Positions 31,393-40,533 are shown, counted from the stretch's first letter. The stretch is 64,000 bases of DNA from Actinomycetes bacterium (GCA_021848365.1 JAJZUS010000001.1:1083517-1147516), one strand, 5' to 3'. Made by a program: numbers and translations. The notes: generated by a model not told the origin, from the letters alone.

Positions 31393-32886
31393 TCAGTCGG
31401 GATCCGCGATCGCCAACGCGAGGAGGGGAGCCGACGCCTTGTTGACGCACTCCTGGTACTCGGCGTCGGGGCGGCTGTGGGCCACGATGCCGCCCCCGGC
31501 GTTCACCGTCGCCACTCCGTCGCGCAGAGAGAGGGTTCGGATCGTGATGGCGAAGTCCGCCCCTCCCCCGAGGGCGAAGTAGCCAAGGGCGCCGCCGTAG
31601 GCGCCGCGCCGCGTGGGCTCGTACTCGTCGATGATCTCCATTGCACGAACCTTGGGGGCTCCCGTGAGGGTCCCGGCGGGGAAGAGAGCGTCGAAGGCGT
31701 CGAAGGCGTCGAGACCCGGGCGCAGGGTGCCACGGACGTCGGAGACGAGATGCATGAGGTGGGAGTAGCGCTCGACGTGCGCGAGTGACGCCACTCGAAC
31801 GGTGCCCGGCTCGGCGACCCGTCCGACGTCGTTACGGCCGAGGTCGACGAGCATGACGTGCTCCGCCAGCTCCTTCTCGTCGGCCAGGATCTCGGCTTCG
31901 AGGCTGGCATCGGCCTCGTCGGTGAGTCCGCGCGGTCGGGTTCCGGCGATGGGTCGGGTGGAGACCTCGCCGTCATGTACGCGCACCAGCATCTCGGGTG
32001 ACGCGCCCACGATCGTCGTGTCGCCGGCTCGCAGCAGGTACATGTAGGGCGAGGGATTGAGTGCGCGCAGTACGCGGTAGAGCGTCAGGGGGTCGACCGA
32101 TGTCGGACGTCGGAACTGTTGGCTGACCACGACCTGGAAGATGTCTCCGGCCAGGATGTGCTCCTGGGCCCGCTCCACGACGTCGACGTACTCCTCGCGG
32201 GTGAAGTTGGAGAGTTCGGCGGCGCGGGATCGGATGTCGATCCGGGAGCGGGCGTCCGGCGCGGTCGCGACGAGGGCCTCCACACGGGGGTCGACGGGCG
32301 GCGGCGGGGCCAGCAGTGTCGCGACGACGGAGTCCAGTCGTCCGAGAGCATCCTCGTAGGCGGTCCCGGCGTCGTCGTCGACGAGGGCGACCGCCACGGC
32401 CGTCGTCGTGTAACGGCGGTGATCGATGACGAGGACCACTCCGGGGAACGTGAAGTCGACGTCGGGCCACTCCGGCGCGTCGGCTCGCTCCAATCGCTCC
32501 AGTCGGCGCACGTAGTCGTAGGCGACGTAGCCCACCGCGCCCCCGAAGAGGTCGGGGAGGTCGGAGGGGCAGTACGGGCGCCAGCGCCCGAGCAGGGCGC
32601 GCAGAGCCGCGAGCGGCTGATCCACCGCGCCGGGCGGCTCCGTCCCGTCGACGATCACGCGTCCGTCGGTGGTGTGGAGTCGCCAGAGGGTGTCGAGACC
32701 GACGAAGGAGTACCGTCCGGTCGCCTCACCGGAGCTCGCACTCTCGAGCAGGAAGACCGCACGCGCGGGCGAGAATCTCTGGACTAGCGAGACGGGGGTG
32801 TCCCGATCGAGTTGGAGGGTCCGGGCCAGAGGGATAGCGGTGAACCCCCGGGCGACCAGCTCGTCGAACGCGGCGCGGTCGATCAT
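31393..32886 (-). CDS. trpE: Anthranilate synthase component I
   Basis: A 497-aa chorismate-using enzyme; with TrpG it makes anthranilate for tryptophan. The N-terminal feedback site LLES-x10-S is intact ([15 protein letters not shown]), so tryptophan inhibition is expected and PabB is unlikely. The catalytic half has [61 protein letters not shown] and the C-terminal [20 protein letters not shown] 32886 was chosen because the upstream frame is antisense to trpG. trpG lies divergently only 39 bp away, and their -10 boxes overlap. Confidence 0.92.
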   Translation of the reverse strand: MIDRAAFDELVARGFTAIPLARTLQLDRDTPVSLVQRFSPARAVFLLESASSGEATGRYSFVGLDTLWRLHTTDGRVIVDGTEPPGAVDQPLAALRALLGRWRPYCPSDLPDLFGGAVGYVAYDYVRRLERLERADAPEWPDVDFTFPGVVLVIDHRRYTTTAVAVALVDDDAGTAYEDALGRLDSVVATLLAPPPPVDPRVEALVATAPDARSRIDIRSRAAELSNFTREEYVDVVERAQEHILAGDIFQVVVSQQFRRPTSVDPLTLYRVLRALNPSPYMYLLRAGDTTIVGASPEMLVRVHDGEVSTRPIAGTRPRGLTDEADASLEAEILADEKELAEHVMLVDLGRNDVGRVAEPGTVRVASLAHVERYSHLMHLVSDVRGTLRPGLDAFDAFDALFPAGTLTGAPKVRAMEIIDEYEPTRRGAYGGALGYFALGGGADFAITIRTLSLRDGVATVNAGGGIVAHSRPDAEYQECVNKASAPLLALAIADPD

Positions 32887-32913
32887 CGCCCCAGCGGCCC
32901 GTACACGGACCCG

Positions 32914-32920
32914 TAGGATA
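32914..32920. promoter_or_regulatory. Overlapping divergent -10 boxes for trpE and trpG
   Basis: The plus strand reads TAGGAT (32914-32919), six nt before the trpG GTG (leaderless). The minus strand reads TATCCT (32920-32915), giving a trpE transcript with a leader of roughly 22 nt. The boxes share five base pairs, so only one polymerase can occupy them at a time. Confidence 0.55.
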
Positions 32921-32925
32921 GTCGC

Positions 32926-33591
32926 GTGCCGCCGGCGCCTTCGGTACTCCTCGTCGACAACTACGACTCCTTCGTCTACAACCTCTACCAGTACCTTTGC
33001 GAGCTGGGGGCGGCAGTGGACGTGGTTCGTCACGACGTCGTCGACGAGGGGAACCTCGCTGGCCGAGCCGGCGTCCTGATCTCTCCCGGACCGGGCCATC
33101 CGCGCGAGGCGGGCCGCGTCGGGGCCGTGATCGATCACTGCGCGACGACGCGCACGCCGATGCTCGGCGTCTGCCTCGGACACCAGGCCCTCGGGGACGT
33201 CTTCGGGGCCACGGTGGCGCGCGCCCCCCGACTGGTGCACGGCCAGGCGACGCTCGTCAGCCACGACGGACGAGGGGTCTTCGTCGGGGTCGCCCAGCCC
33301 TTCGCCGCTGCGCGCTACCACTCGCTCGCCATCGACCCGGCCACCCTGCCGGCCTCGCTCGAGGCGACGGCGTGGTCGGAGGACGTCATCATGGGGGTTC
33401 GCCACTGCGACCTGCCCCTCGAGGGAGTGCAGTTCCACCCCGAGTCGGTCCTGACCCAGGATGGCTACGTCATCCTCGCGAACTGGCTCGCGGCGTGCGG
33501 ATCGAGCGACGCCCTCGATCGGGCGAGCGGTCTCAACGAGAAGGCGCGGGCTCTGCGGGACCAACTCCCCCCGGTCGCTCGGGCTACCTGA
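32926..33591 (+). CDS. trpG: Anthranilate/aminodeoxychorismate synthase component II (glutamine amidotransferase)
   Basis: A 221-aa class I glutamine amidotransferase that feeds ammonia to TrpE. SVLLVDNYDSFVYNLYQYL is the family N-terminus, LISPGPGHP the oxyanion region, MLGVCLGHQALG has the nucleophile Cys, and GVQFHPES the His/Glu pair. In many bacteria one such subunit also serves folate synthesis with PabB. GTG start without a ribosome site, six nt after a -10 box. The C-terminus has about 25 extra residues beyond the usual end. Convergent with the peptidase E gene, overlapping by 8 nt. Confidence 0.88.
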   Translation: MPPAPSVLLVDNYDSFVYNLYQYLCELGAAVDVVRHDVVDEGNLAGRAGVLISPGPGHPREAGRVGAVIDHCATTRTPMLGVCLGHQALGDVFGATVARAPRLVHGQATLVSHDGRGVFVGVAQPFAAARYHSLAIDPATLPASLEATAWSEDVIMGVRHCDLPLEGVQFHPESVLTQDGYVILANWLAACGSSDALDRASGLNEKARALRDQLPPVARAT

Positions 33592-34309
33592 CCGGGCCCA
33601 CGGGTAGGCGCGTCTCCCGCGCCGCGCCGCCGACGGCCTCTACCCGGTAGGCCGCGGGCCCGTCCGGTGGAACGTCCTGATCGGCGACGACCTCGACGGG
33701 AGCCTCGTCGTGGTACCAGAGGCCGACGTGATCGTCGGTTGCGTACGACGTGGGAAGGGTCCCGCCCGCGACGAGTTGATGCAGCAGGGGTCGACGCTGG
33801 GCTTCGGAGTCGTAGTGAACGCCGTTGCCGTACGGGACGATGGCGAGTCCGTTGGTGACGGCTCGCAGTTCCGGACCGAAGGAGTCGGTCGTTCCGCCGA
33901 CGTGCCAGCAGATCGAGCCCGCCGAGACGCCCGCGAGGATCGTGCCCTCCTGGTAGGCGGCGAGCAGCGCGTCGTCGACGCCGTGCAGTTGCCAGAGCGC
34001 GAGAAGGTTGGCGACCGATCCTCCCCCCACCCAGACGAGGTCGGTACCGACCAGGGCGTCGAGCGGGCGAGCGCTCGGCTGGGGGAAGAGACGGAGCTCG
34101 CGTACGTCGCACCCGACCGCGCCGAAGGCGTCGTAGAGGAGGGTGGCGTAGGTGCGATCGTCACCACTCGCCGTAAGGATGAAGGTGACCCGTGGCCGAG
34201 TCGCTCCCGTGCGGGTGAGCGCGTCGATGAGCATGGCCCCGGGTCGGACGGACTGCTGGACGGGTCCGGGCACGAAGCCCCCGGAGGTGGCGAGGATGCG
34301 GCGAGCCAT
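33584..34309 (-). CDS. Peptidase S51 family (dipeptidase E/cyanophycinase-like)
   Basis: A 241-aa serine peptidase of the PepE type. VWVGGGSVANLLALWQ precedes the nucleophile elbow ILAGVSAGSICWH with the catalytic Ser. LAIVPYGNGVHYDSE and DDHVGLWYHDE give the other active-site region, with the His in DDH. PepE cleaves Asp-X dipeptides and cyanophycinase cleaves beta-Asp-Arg; no cyanophycin synthetase is in view. ATG start. It is antiparallel to trpG, which it overlaps at the 3' end, and diverges from the acyl-CoA dehydrogenase gene 70 bp away. Confidence 0.8.
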   Translation of the reverse strand: MARRILATSGGFVPGPVQQSVRPGAMLIDALTRTGATRPRVTFILTASGDDRTYATLLYDAFGAVGCDVRELRLFPQPSARPLDALVGTDLVWVGGGSVANLLALWQLHGVDDALLAAYQEGTILAGVSAGSICWHVGGTTDSFGPELRAVTNGLAIVPYGNGVHYDSEAQRRPLLHQLVAGGTLPTSYATDDHVGLWYHDEAPVEVVADQDVPPDGPAAYRVEAVGGAARETRLPVGPVR

Positions 34310-34379
34310 CGTCCCTGTCTAGTCGGGGGCTCGGGAGGACGCTGCGTAGGATGGCGCCGAGAACCGGAGGAGGAGTGCC

Positions 34380-35573
34380 GTGGAGACGACTGAACTGGAC
34401 GCCCTGGTCGACGGACTGCTGGCCGACGTTCCCCCCTCGAGCGTCAGCGCGATTGAGTTCCTCGGCGCCCAGTTTGATCGGGGTCTCGCGTGGGTCCACT
34501 TCCCCCGGGGTGAGGGGGGGCTCGGCGGCTCACCGGCCGACCAGCAGTACGTCCTGCGGCGGCTGATGCACGCGGGGGCCCCGTCGGCGGTGGGGCGTAA
34601 CGTCATTGGCTACGGGATGGTCGCTCCCACCCTCGTCGTGCACGGGACGCCGGAGCAGAAGGCGCGGTACCTGCGGCCGCTCTTCACGGGCGAGGAGATC
34701 TGGTGTCAGCTCTTCTCCGAGCCCGGGGCGGGGTCTGACGTGGCGAGCCTCGCGACCCGCGCGGAGCGCGACGGGGACCTCTGGAGGATTTCGGGGCAGA
34801 AGGTGTGGACGACGCTCGCCCACGTGGCGTCGTTCGGCCTGCTCATCGCCCGGACCGACCCCGACGTCGTGAAGCACCGGGGGATCACCGCCTTCATCGT
34901 CGACATGCACGCGCCGGGAGTCGAGGTCCGACCTCTCTACCAGATCACCGGCGAGGCCGAGTTCAACGAGTGCTTCTTCAATGATGCCGTCGTCCCCGAC
35001 GATCACCGGCTCGGGGGCGTGGGCGACGGGTGGGGCGTGTCGATCACCACCCTGATGAACGAGCGCGTCTCGATCGGGGGCACCGTACCTCCTCGCGACT
35101 CGGGACTCATTGGGGAGGCCCTGCGACTATGGCGGCGTGGGTGGACGGATCGCGACGACGCGCACGCTCGGGCACGACGTACCGAGTTGCTGGAGTCGTG
35201 GGTGCGCAATGAGGTGGCGCGGCTGAGCAACTGGCGGGCGAGCGACCTGCGCCGCGCCGGGACTCCGGGTCCGGAGGGCTCGGCGGCGAAGCTCGCCTTC
35301 GCTGAGGAGAATCAGCGGACGAGCGCCCTCTGCGTCGACCTCATGGGGGCCGAGGGGATGCTGTACCCGACGCGCTTCCCCCACGTTCGGCCGACCGAGT
35401 CCGCGATGACGGGGGGCGATCCCCGTCGCGCGTTCCTGCGGATGCGAGCCAACTCCATCGAGGGCGGGACCAGTGAGGTGATGCGCAACATCATCGCGGA
35501 GCGCGTCCTTGGGCTCCCGGGCGAGCCACGCGTCGACAAGGACGTCGCCTGGAAGGACGTGCCGCGGGGCTGA
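34380..35573 (+). CDS. Acyl-CoA dehydrogenase
   Basis: A 397-aa FAD enzyme catalysing alpha-beta dehydrogenation of acyl-CoA. YGMVAPTLVVHGTPEQKARYLRP and EIWCQLFSEPGAGSDVASLAT form the FAD-side signature. WRISGQKVWTT follows, and EFNECFFNDAVVP matches the second family signature. The C-terminal RMRANSIEGGTSEVMRNIIAERVLGLP carries the usual catalytic-loop region. It resembles large actinobacterial families acting on branched or sterol-side-chain acyl-CoAs. GTG start with the strong site GGAGGAGGAG; a -10-like TAGGAT lies about 30 nt upstream. Its stop abuts the convergent DsbA-like stop. Confidence 0.88.
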   Translation: METTELDALVDGLLADVPPSSVSAIEFLGAQFDRGLAWVHFPRGEGGLGGSPADQQYVLRRLMHAGAPSAVGRNVIGYGMVAPTLVVHGTPEQKARYLRPLFTGEEIWCQLFSEPGAGSDVASLATRAERDGDLWRISGQKVWTTLAHVASFGLLIARTDPDVVKHRGITAFIVDMHAPGVEVRPLYQITGEAEFNECFFNDAVVPDDHRLGGVGDGWGVSITTLMNERVSIGGTVPPRDSGLIGEALRLWRRGWTDRDDAHARARRTELLESWVRNEVARLSNWRASDLRRAGTPGPEGSAAKLAFAEENQRTSALCVDLMGAEGMLYPTRFPHVRPTESAMTGGDPRRAFLRMRANSIEGGTSEVMRNIIAERVLGLPGEPRVDKDVAWKDVPRG

Positions 35574-36176
35574 CTAGGAGAAGTCCGGCCCCTGGGTCCG
35601 GGTCCGCTTGATCTCGAAGAATCCCGGCGTGCTGGCGACCGCGATGACACCGTCGAACAGACGACCGGCGTCCTCGCCCTTCGGTGCGGGGGTGACCACC
35701 GGTCCGAAGAAGGCGACCTCCCCGACGTGGATGACCGGCGTGCCCACGTCCTCGCCGACGGCGTCCATGCCCGCGTGGTGGCTCGCGCGCAGCGCGTCGT
35801 CCCAGGAGGGGTCGGCCGCGGCGTCGGCGAGGTCGGAGTCGAGCTCGCACGCGGCGAGGGCGTCGCGGATGACGCGATCGAGATCCTTGTCTCCACCGAC
35901 GTGGTGGCGCTCTCCCATGGCCGAGTACAGGGGGGCGATCACCCCGTCGCCGTGGCGCTGGGCTGCGGCGATGAGGACGCGCACGGGTCCCCACGCCCGC
36001 GAGAGGAGGTCGGTGTACTCGGGCGAGAGATCGCGGCCCTCATTGAGGACCGACAAGCTCATCACGTGGACGCGAATGTCCAGCTCTCGCACGGCGGCGG
36101 CCTCGTAGAGCCATCGCGAGGTCATCCAGGCCCACGGGCACACGGGGTCGACCCAGAGGTCGACGGTCTGGCTCAC
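35574..36176 (-). CDS. DsbA-family, mycothiol-dependent nitroreductase-like (Rv2466c type)
   Basis: A 200-aa thioredoxin-fold protein with the DsbA helical insertion. The active-site motif is DPVCPWAW, with a single redox Cys13 (CPWA rather than CxxC), followed by MTSRWLYEAA. GTPVIHVGEVAFFGPVVTP carries the cis-Pro strand and Rv2466c-type tail. Rv2466c uses mycothiol to reduce partners and activate nitro compounds, and mshC occurs in this window. GTG start overlapping the M20 peptidase stop (GTGA). It is last in the LysR-AlkA-M20-DsbA operon. Confidence 0.82.
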   Translation of the reverse strand: MSQTVDLWVDPVCPWAWMTSRWLYEAAAVRELDIRVHVMSLSVLNEGRDLSPEYTDLLSRAWGPVRVLIAAAQRHGDGVIAPLYSAMGERHHVGGDKDLDRVIRDALAACELDSDLADAAADPSWDDALRASHHAGMDAVGEDVGTPVIHVGEVAFFGPVVTPAPKGEDAGRLFDGVIAVASTPGFFEIKRTRTQGPDFS

Positions 36177-37585
36177 TGGTCCCCCCGTCGCTGGGTGAAG
36201 GCTCCGAGCAGCGTCGTGACCACGTTGGTGACGGCGACGGCGGTCGGCAGGTCGAGCATCTCGTCGATGCCGTGGGCGTTCGACTCCGGGCCGAGAACCC
36301 CCGTCGCGACGAACTGCACGCCGGGGTAGCGGCGTGCGAGTGACGCGAGGAAGGGGATGGACCCGCCCTCGCCGGTCAGTCCCGGCTCGCGTCCGAAGAA
36401 TTCACGACTCGCGTCGTCGATGGCCCGGGCGAGCCACGGCGCGGTCGCCGGTCGAACCCATCCCTCGGCCGTGTTCAGCTCGCGGACCTCGACGTGGGCG
36501 CCGTCGGGCACGTCGGAGGTTAGCGCCGCTCGGAGTTCGGCACTGGCGATCGCGGGATCGACGTTCGGGGGGAGCCGAAGCGAGAGGACTGCGGTCGTGT
36601 GCGTGCGCAGGACGTTACCGGCGTCGGAGGGGGCCGGCACGCCACCGATGCCGATGGTGGAGAGCGCCGGACGCCAGGTCTGGGCGAGGATGCGGTCGGC
36701 GGCGTCCACGCCCATGAGGCGTAGGCCCGCGACCGACGGCATCTCCTCGCCGACGACGTCGCCGAACTCAGCGGCGATGTCCGACGCGGCGCGCACGAAC
36801 TCCTCGGGGATACTCGAGTGCAGGGCCTCCACGCGGATGCGCCCGGTGAGGGGGTCTTCGAGCCGGTCGAGCAGTTGACGCAGCACCCGGAACGACGACG
36901 GCACGACACCGCTAGCCGAACCGCTGTGCAGGGGTCGTTCGAGGACGCGCACCGTGACCTCGAGGTTGACGAGCCCGCGGAGCGACGTCGTCACCCAGAG
37001 CCGGTCGTAGGTGAGTGCCCCGGAGTCGAGGCAGATCAGGAGGGCGACGTCGCCGAGCTGGGGTGCCAGGTAGTCGAGGTAGGCGTCGAGGTCCTCGCTG
37101 CCGCTCTCCTCGCTCGCCTCGATCAGGACGACGCAGCGCGGCCGGCCACGACCGTCACCTTCCAGGGCCTCGAGGGCGAGGAGAGCGGAGAAGGCGCTAT
37201 AGCCGTCGTCGGCGACTCCCCGCGCGTAGATGCGGTCTCCGCGCCGTACGGGCTCGAAGGGCGCCAACCCCGCGGACCAGTCACCGAGGGGAGGTTGCTT
37301 GTCGAGGTGGCCGTAGAGGACGACGGTGGACTCGTCGCTGGGGTCCGAGGCCGGCACGGTGACGGTGAGGACGGGCGTGCGTCCCTCCAGCCGGTGGATC
37401 TCCACGACGGCTCCCGTGATGCGTCGCTCGCGGGCCCAGCTCGCGATGAGCTCGGCGGCGTGGTCGAGGTGGCCGTTCGCGGCCCAGTTGGAGTCGAAGC
37501 CGGGTGAGAGGGCCGGGATGCGGGCGTACTCGAGGAGCGTCGCCAGGGCGTCGCGCTCGAAGGACTGCAGGGTTACGAGGGCCAT
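36173..37585 (-). CDS. M20-family metallopeptidase
   Basis: A 470-aa zinc-dependent dipeptidase or carboxypeptidase. Metal ligands are in LYGHLDKQPP (His/Asp), GVADDGYSAFSALLALEAL (bridging Asp) and EASEESGSEDLD (catalytic Glu and ligand Glu), followed by a dimerisation domain and the C-terminal ligand region GPESNAHGIDEMLDLPT. The GSIPFLASLA segment is typical of dipeptidases acting on neutral dipeptides. It starts 13 nt inside the alkA 3' end and ends by overlapping the next gene. Located in the cytoplasm; no signal peptide. Confidence 0.87.
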   Translation of the reverse strand: MALVTLQSFERDALATLLEYARIPALSPGFDSNWAANGHLDHAAELIASWARERRITGAVVEIHRLEGRTPVLTVTVPASDPSDESTVVLYGHLDKQPPLGDWSAGLAPFEPVRRGDRIYARGVADDGYSAFSALLALEALEGDGRGRPRCVVLIEASEESGSEDLDAYLDYLAPQLGDVALLICLDSGALTYDRLWVTTSLRGLVNLEVTVRVLERPLHSGSASGVVPSSFRVLRQLLDRLEDPLTGRIRVEALHSSIPEEFVRAASDIAAEFGDVVGEEMPSVAGLRLMGVDAADRILAQTWRPALSTIGIGGVPAPSDAGNVLRTHTTAVLSLRLPPNVDPAIASAELRAALTSDVPDGAHVEVRELNTAEGWVRPATAPWLARAIDDASREFFGREPGLTGEGGSIPFLASLARRYPGVQFVATGVLGPESNAHGIDEMLDLPTAVAVTNVVTTLLGAFTQRRGDQ

Positions 37586-38220
37586 GGCGACGAGGCTACC
37601 GGGCTCGTCGCCGGACCATCGACGGCGCGCCAGCAGTACAGCGCGACGTCGCTGCGCAGCCCACCGAACTGGTCACCGTGGGTGCGCAGGTCGCGCTCCG
37701 AGATGGTCTCACTGAGGTCGTGGATACGCGACCACCCGACGCGGACCCCGTAGTCACCGGTGGGCCAGACGTCGCGTCGACCGAGGGTGAAGAGCAGGTA
37801 CATGTGGGCGGTCCACGGGCCGATCCCGCGGACCGCGGTGACCTCGGACACGACTGCGTGGTCGTCGAGGCGTCCGTGGCGATCGGGACGCACGCGCCCG
37901 TCGACCACCGAGGCCGCGAGTTCCTTGATCGCCTCGGCCTTGACGCGCGAGAGACCCGCAGCGCGCAGGTCGGCGAGCGGCGTCGCGAGAACACTCTGCA
38001 CGGTCACCTGGCCACCGCACGCGCGCACCACGCGCCCGTGGATCGTGGCCGCGGCCGCGGTCGCGAGCAACTGGTGGGTGATCGATCGAGCGAGGGCACC
38101 GAAGCGCTCACCGACGGGTGCGGGCCGCAGCCTCGGCAGGGGACCGCTCGAGGCGGCGATGAGGGCGAAGGCCGGGTCTCGTTCGACGACGGCCGCACCA
38201 CGGGGGTCGAGGTGGGTCAC
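37573..38220 (-). CDS. alkA: DNA-3-methyladenine glycosylase II (HhH-GPD)
   Basis: A 215-aa base-excision-repair glycosylase. The HhH-GPD core is VTAVRGIGPWTAHMYLLFTL followed by DVWPTGDYGVRVG, whose Asp is the catalytic residue. No [4Fe-4S] cysteine loop follows, which separates it from MutY/Nth. SITHQLLATAAAATIHGRV is the family-typical upstream helix. It lacks the N-terminal domain of E. coli AlkA, like many short bacterial forms. GTG start overlapping the LysR stop (GTGA), so the pair is coupled. Confidence 0.85.
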   Translation of the reverse strand: MTHLDPRGAAVVERDPAFALIAASSGPLPRLRPAPVGERFGALARSITHQLLATAAAATIHGRVVRACGGQVTVQSVLATPLADLRAAGLSRVKAEAIKELAASVVDGRVRPDRHGRLDDHAVVSEVTAVRGIGPWTAHMYLLFTLGRRDVWPTGDYGVRVGWSRIHDLSETISERDLRTHGDQFGGLRSDVALYCWRAVDGPATSPVASSPWPS

Positions 38221-39131
38221 GATCGACTCGGTACGTAGACGCCCCGTGGCGGCTTCGCGTCGCGGACGACCTCGTGGAGGAGGGCCGTGATCGCTCGCAC
38301 CGGGGCCGCCGGGAAGCCGAACCGGCGCGTGACGACGCTCACGCGTCGTCGCGCGATCCCCTCGATGTGGACGGCGGTGAAGTTGGCGCGCAGGTGTTGG
38401 GAGAGCATCGTGGCGGGGAGGATAGACGGCCCGTAGCCGTCGAAGGTGAGCGAGGCGATCGTTCGGAGTCCGTCCAGTTCGACGAGGGGCCTCAGGACGA
38501 CCCCGGCCGCGGCCGCGGCCTCGTCGATCTCGCGCCGCAGGGGAGTGCCCCCGAGGGGAAGCAGGAGCTCGATGTCCGCCAGGGCTGGGAAGGGCAGCGA
38601 GGTACGCCGGGCGAGCGGGTGATCACGCGCCACGATCAGGACGAGATCCTCGCTGAACAGGTCGCTGTCACTCAGCTCGGGGGTCACGATCGGCCAGGCG
38701 AGAACGGCGAGGTCGAGTTGCCCGTTCGCGACCCGGGGCTCGAGGGCCGAGTTGGTCCCCTCACTGATGCGAAGTGCGACGTGCGGGAACTGACGGCGCT
38801 GTGCGTCGAGGAGGAGCGGGACGATCCAGCGCCCCGCAGTGCCGATCATCCCGAGGTCCACCTGGCCCCGGATGTCGGCGTTGAGCTCGGACACGTCCGA
38901 TCCGATCGCCGCGACCTCGGAGAGGATGCGCCGTGCCCGATGCACGACGATCGCGCCGGACTCGGTGACGGCGCCGCTCGCGCGGTCGACGAGCGTGGCC
39001 CCGAGCTCGGCTTCGAGGCGGGCGATCCGATTGGAGATGTTCGACTGGACCGTGCCCAAGGCGTCGGCCGCACCCGAGAAGCTGCCGTGGTCGACGATGC
39101 CGATGAGGGCCTCCAACTGCCGTATCTCCAT
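38217..39131 (-). CDS. LysR-family transcriptional regulator
   Basis: A 304-aa regulator with an N-terminal winged helix: MEIRQLEALIGIVDHGSFSG, then ADALGTVQSNISNRIARLEAELG, the recognition helix region. The periplasmic-binding-like co-inducer domain covers about residues 90-290, with GMIGTAGRWIVPLLLDA and ARDHPLARRTSLPF. The ligand is unknown. ATG start, with the A+T-rich region 39132-39170 as likely promoter and self-control region. It heads the alkA-M20-dsbA operon, though LysR proteins more often act on a divergent gene; here that would be the 6C RNA or murT. Confidence 0.88.
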   Translation of the reverse strand: MEIRQLEALIGIVDHGSFSGAADALGTVQSNISNRIARLEAELGATLVDRASGAVTESGAIVVHRARRILSEVAAIGSDVSELNADIRGQVDLGMIGTAGRWIVPLLLDAQRRQFPHVALRISEGTNSALEPRVANGQLDLAVLAWPIVTPELSDSDLFSEDLVLIVARDHPLARRTSLPFPALADIELLLPLGGTPLRREIDEAAAAAGVVLRPLVELDGLRTIASLTFDGYGPSILPATMLSQHLRANFTAVHIEGIARRRVSVVTRRFGFPAAPVRAITALLHEVVRDAKPPRGVYVPSRS

Positions 39132-39170
39132 CTATCTATCCTACAGATAGCAAGTATCTTCCATATCGTG

Positions 39171-39199
39171 TTGTGCGATAGCCCGGCGCCCGGCATACT
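39171..39199 (+). promoter_or_regulatory. Promoter of the 6C RNA
   Basis: TTGTGC (39171-39176) and CATACT (39194-39199) are separated by the ideal 17 nt, predicting a start near 39206, just before the RNA's first hairpin. Confidence 0.55.
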
Positions 39200-39205
39200 G
39201 GTCTC

Positions 39206-39296
39206 AGCCTGATTCAACCGATTACCCCCCAATCGGAGAAGCCAAGGTTTTGCAGAAGGGCCAACCTCCCCCCGGTTGGCCCTTCTGCCTTTTTCT
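39206..39296 (+). ncRNA. 6C RNA (actinobacterial small RNA)
   Basis: Two stem-loops each expose six consecutive C, the hallmark of this actinobacterial RNA. Hairpin 1 is CCGATT/AATCGG (39218-39223, 39231-39236) with loop ACCCCCC. Hairpin 2 has a 15-bp stem (39252-39266 with 39274-39288) and loop TCCCCCC, ending in CTTTTTCT. C-rich loops are thought to pair with G-rich ribosome sites of target mRNAs. It lies between the divergent lysR and murT. The 5' end is inferred from the promoter. Confidence 0.88.
39252..39296 (+). terminator. Intrinsic terminator of the 6C RNA
   Basis: The 15-bp perfect stem GCAGAAGGGCCAACC with its complement is followed by CTTTTTCT, the clearest rho-independent terminator in the window. 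It doubles as the second C-loop hairpin. Confidence 0.9.
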
Positions 39297-39315
39297 GGGT
39301 TGTTAGCGTGAGGTG

Positions 39316-40533
39316 GTGACCGCGCGGCCGACTCTTCGTCACCGGGCGGCCCGCCGAGCGGTGGTGCTGACCAATCTGCTCTCGCGCCGACTTGGTCGTG
39401 GGGACGGGACGGTCGCCGGGGGGCGGGTCGGCCTGGCGCTGGCGCCCGATCTCTTGTCGGCGCTGAGCGAGGGTCGCGAGTGCATCCTGGTCAGCGGGAC
39501 GAATGGTAAGACCACGACGTGCGCCTTGCTCGCCGCAGGGTGGGGCGACGGGGTCGCCCGCAACGACACCGGAGCGAACATGCCCGCCGGCCAGGTCGCG
39601 GCCCTCGCCGCGAACGGCGCCGAGCGGGCGGTCTTGGAGTGCGACGAGGCGTGGCTCAGCGCGACGATGTCGGCGACGTCGCCCCGGGTGGTGTGCCTAC
39701 TCAACCTCTCGAGGGACCAACTCGATCGCGCGAGCGAAGTCCGATCGATGGCGGCGCGGTGGCGCCGAGCACTGGACGAACTCGGCGAGGCCGCTCCGAT
39801 CATCGTGGCCAACGCGGACGACCCCCTCGTCGTCGAGGCGGTGGGCCCGGCGCCCCGAGTCCGGTGGTGTCGCACGGGTGCTGCGTGGAGGGCCGACGCC
39901 CAGTCCTGTCCCCGCTGCACCGCGCGCCTCGTCTTCGATGAGGGCGGCTGGCACTGCAGCTCGTGCGATCTGCGTGCTCCCCGCGCGACGGCGTGGCTCG
40001 AGGGCGACGGCGTCGTCGTTGAGGGTCGTCGCGTGTCTCTGCACCTGGGCGTTCCGGGCGCCTTCAATCGATCCAACGCGCTGGTCGCGCTGGTCGCGCT
40101 CGAGGCCGTGGGCGTCGAGCTGGCCGAGGCGGCCCCTCGCATGGGGCAGGTGACGGAGGTGGCGAACCGCTACGGCCGTCGTCGCCTCGCGGGACGGGAG
40201 GTTCGCCTCTGGCTGGCGAAGAACCCGGCGGGCTTCAGCGCCCTGCTCGACGAGGCGGATGTCGCGACCCACGACCTCTGGATGGCGATCAACGCGCGCG
40301 TCGCCGACGGGAGGGACCCGTCGTGGCTCTACGACGTACCCTTCGAGAGGCTCTCCGGACGGACGGTCTGGTGTCTCGGAGATCGTCGACTCGACCTCGC
40401 GACACGACTGTGGTACGCGGGGGTGGACGCGCGCGTCATCGACGGTGCCCTGCCGTCGGGGGAGCGTCCCGTCAACGTCGTCGCCAACTACACGGCGTTC
40501 CGGGAACTAGCCGAGGCGGCCGAAGCGTGGTGA
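39316..40533 (+). CDS. murT: Lipid II isoglutaminyl synthase, MurT subunit
   Basis: A 405-aa Mur-ligase-like ATPase that, with GatD, amidates the alpha-carboxyl of D-Glu in the peptidoglycan stem peptide. LVSGTNGKTTTCALLA is the P-loop, and DTGANMPAGQVAAL and LECDEAWLS follow. CPRCTARLVFDEGGWHCSSC is the Cys4 zinc ribbon that marks MurT. The C-terminal DUF1727 domain carries NPAGFSALLDE and the catalytic-triad Asp region. GTG 39316 has no ribosome site, but TAGCGT lies six nt upstream (leaderless). gatD overlaps its stop. Confidence 0.92.
   Translation: MTARPTLRHRAARRAVVLTNLLSRRLGRGDGTVAGGRVGLALAPDLLSALSEGRECILVSGTNGKTTTCALLAAGWGDGVARNDTGANMPAGQVAALAANGAERAVLECDEAWLSATMSATSPRVVCLLNLSRDQLDRASEVRSMAARWRRALDELGEAAPIIVANADDPLVVEAVGPAPRVRWCRTGAAWRADAQSCPRCTARLVFDEGGWHCSSCDLRAPRATAWLEGDGVVVEGRRVSLHLGVPGAFNRSNALVALVALEAVGVELAEAAPRMGQVTEVANRYGRRRLAGREVRLWLAKNPAGFSALLDEADVATHDLWMAINARVADGRDPSWLYDVPFERLSGRTVWCLGDRRLDLATRLWYAGVDARVIDGALPSGERPVNVVANYTAFRELAEAAEAW

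Noticed and set aside
29856-31445. A 529-codon plus-strand frame antisense to the acyl-CoA mutase
   Set aside because: It mirrors the mutase reading frame, lacks motifs and is Gly/Val/Glu/Asp-rich, as antisense frames are.
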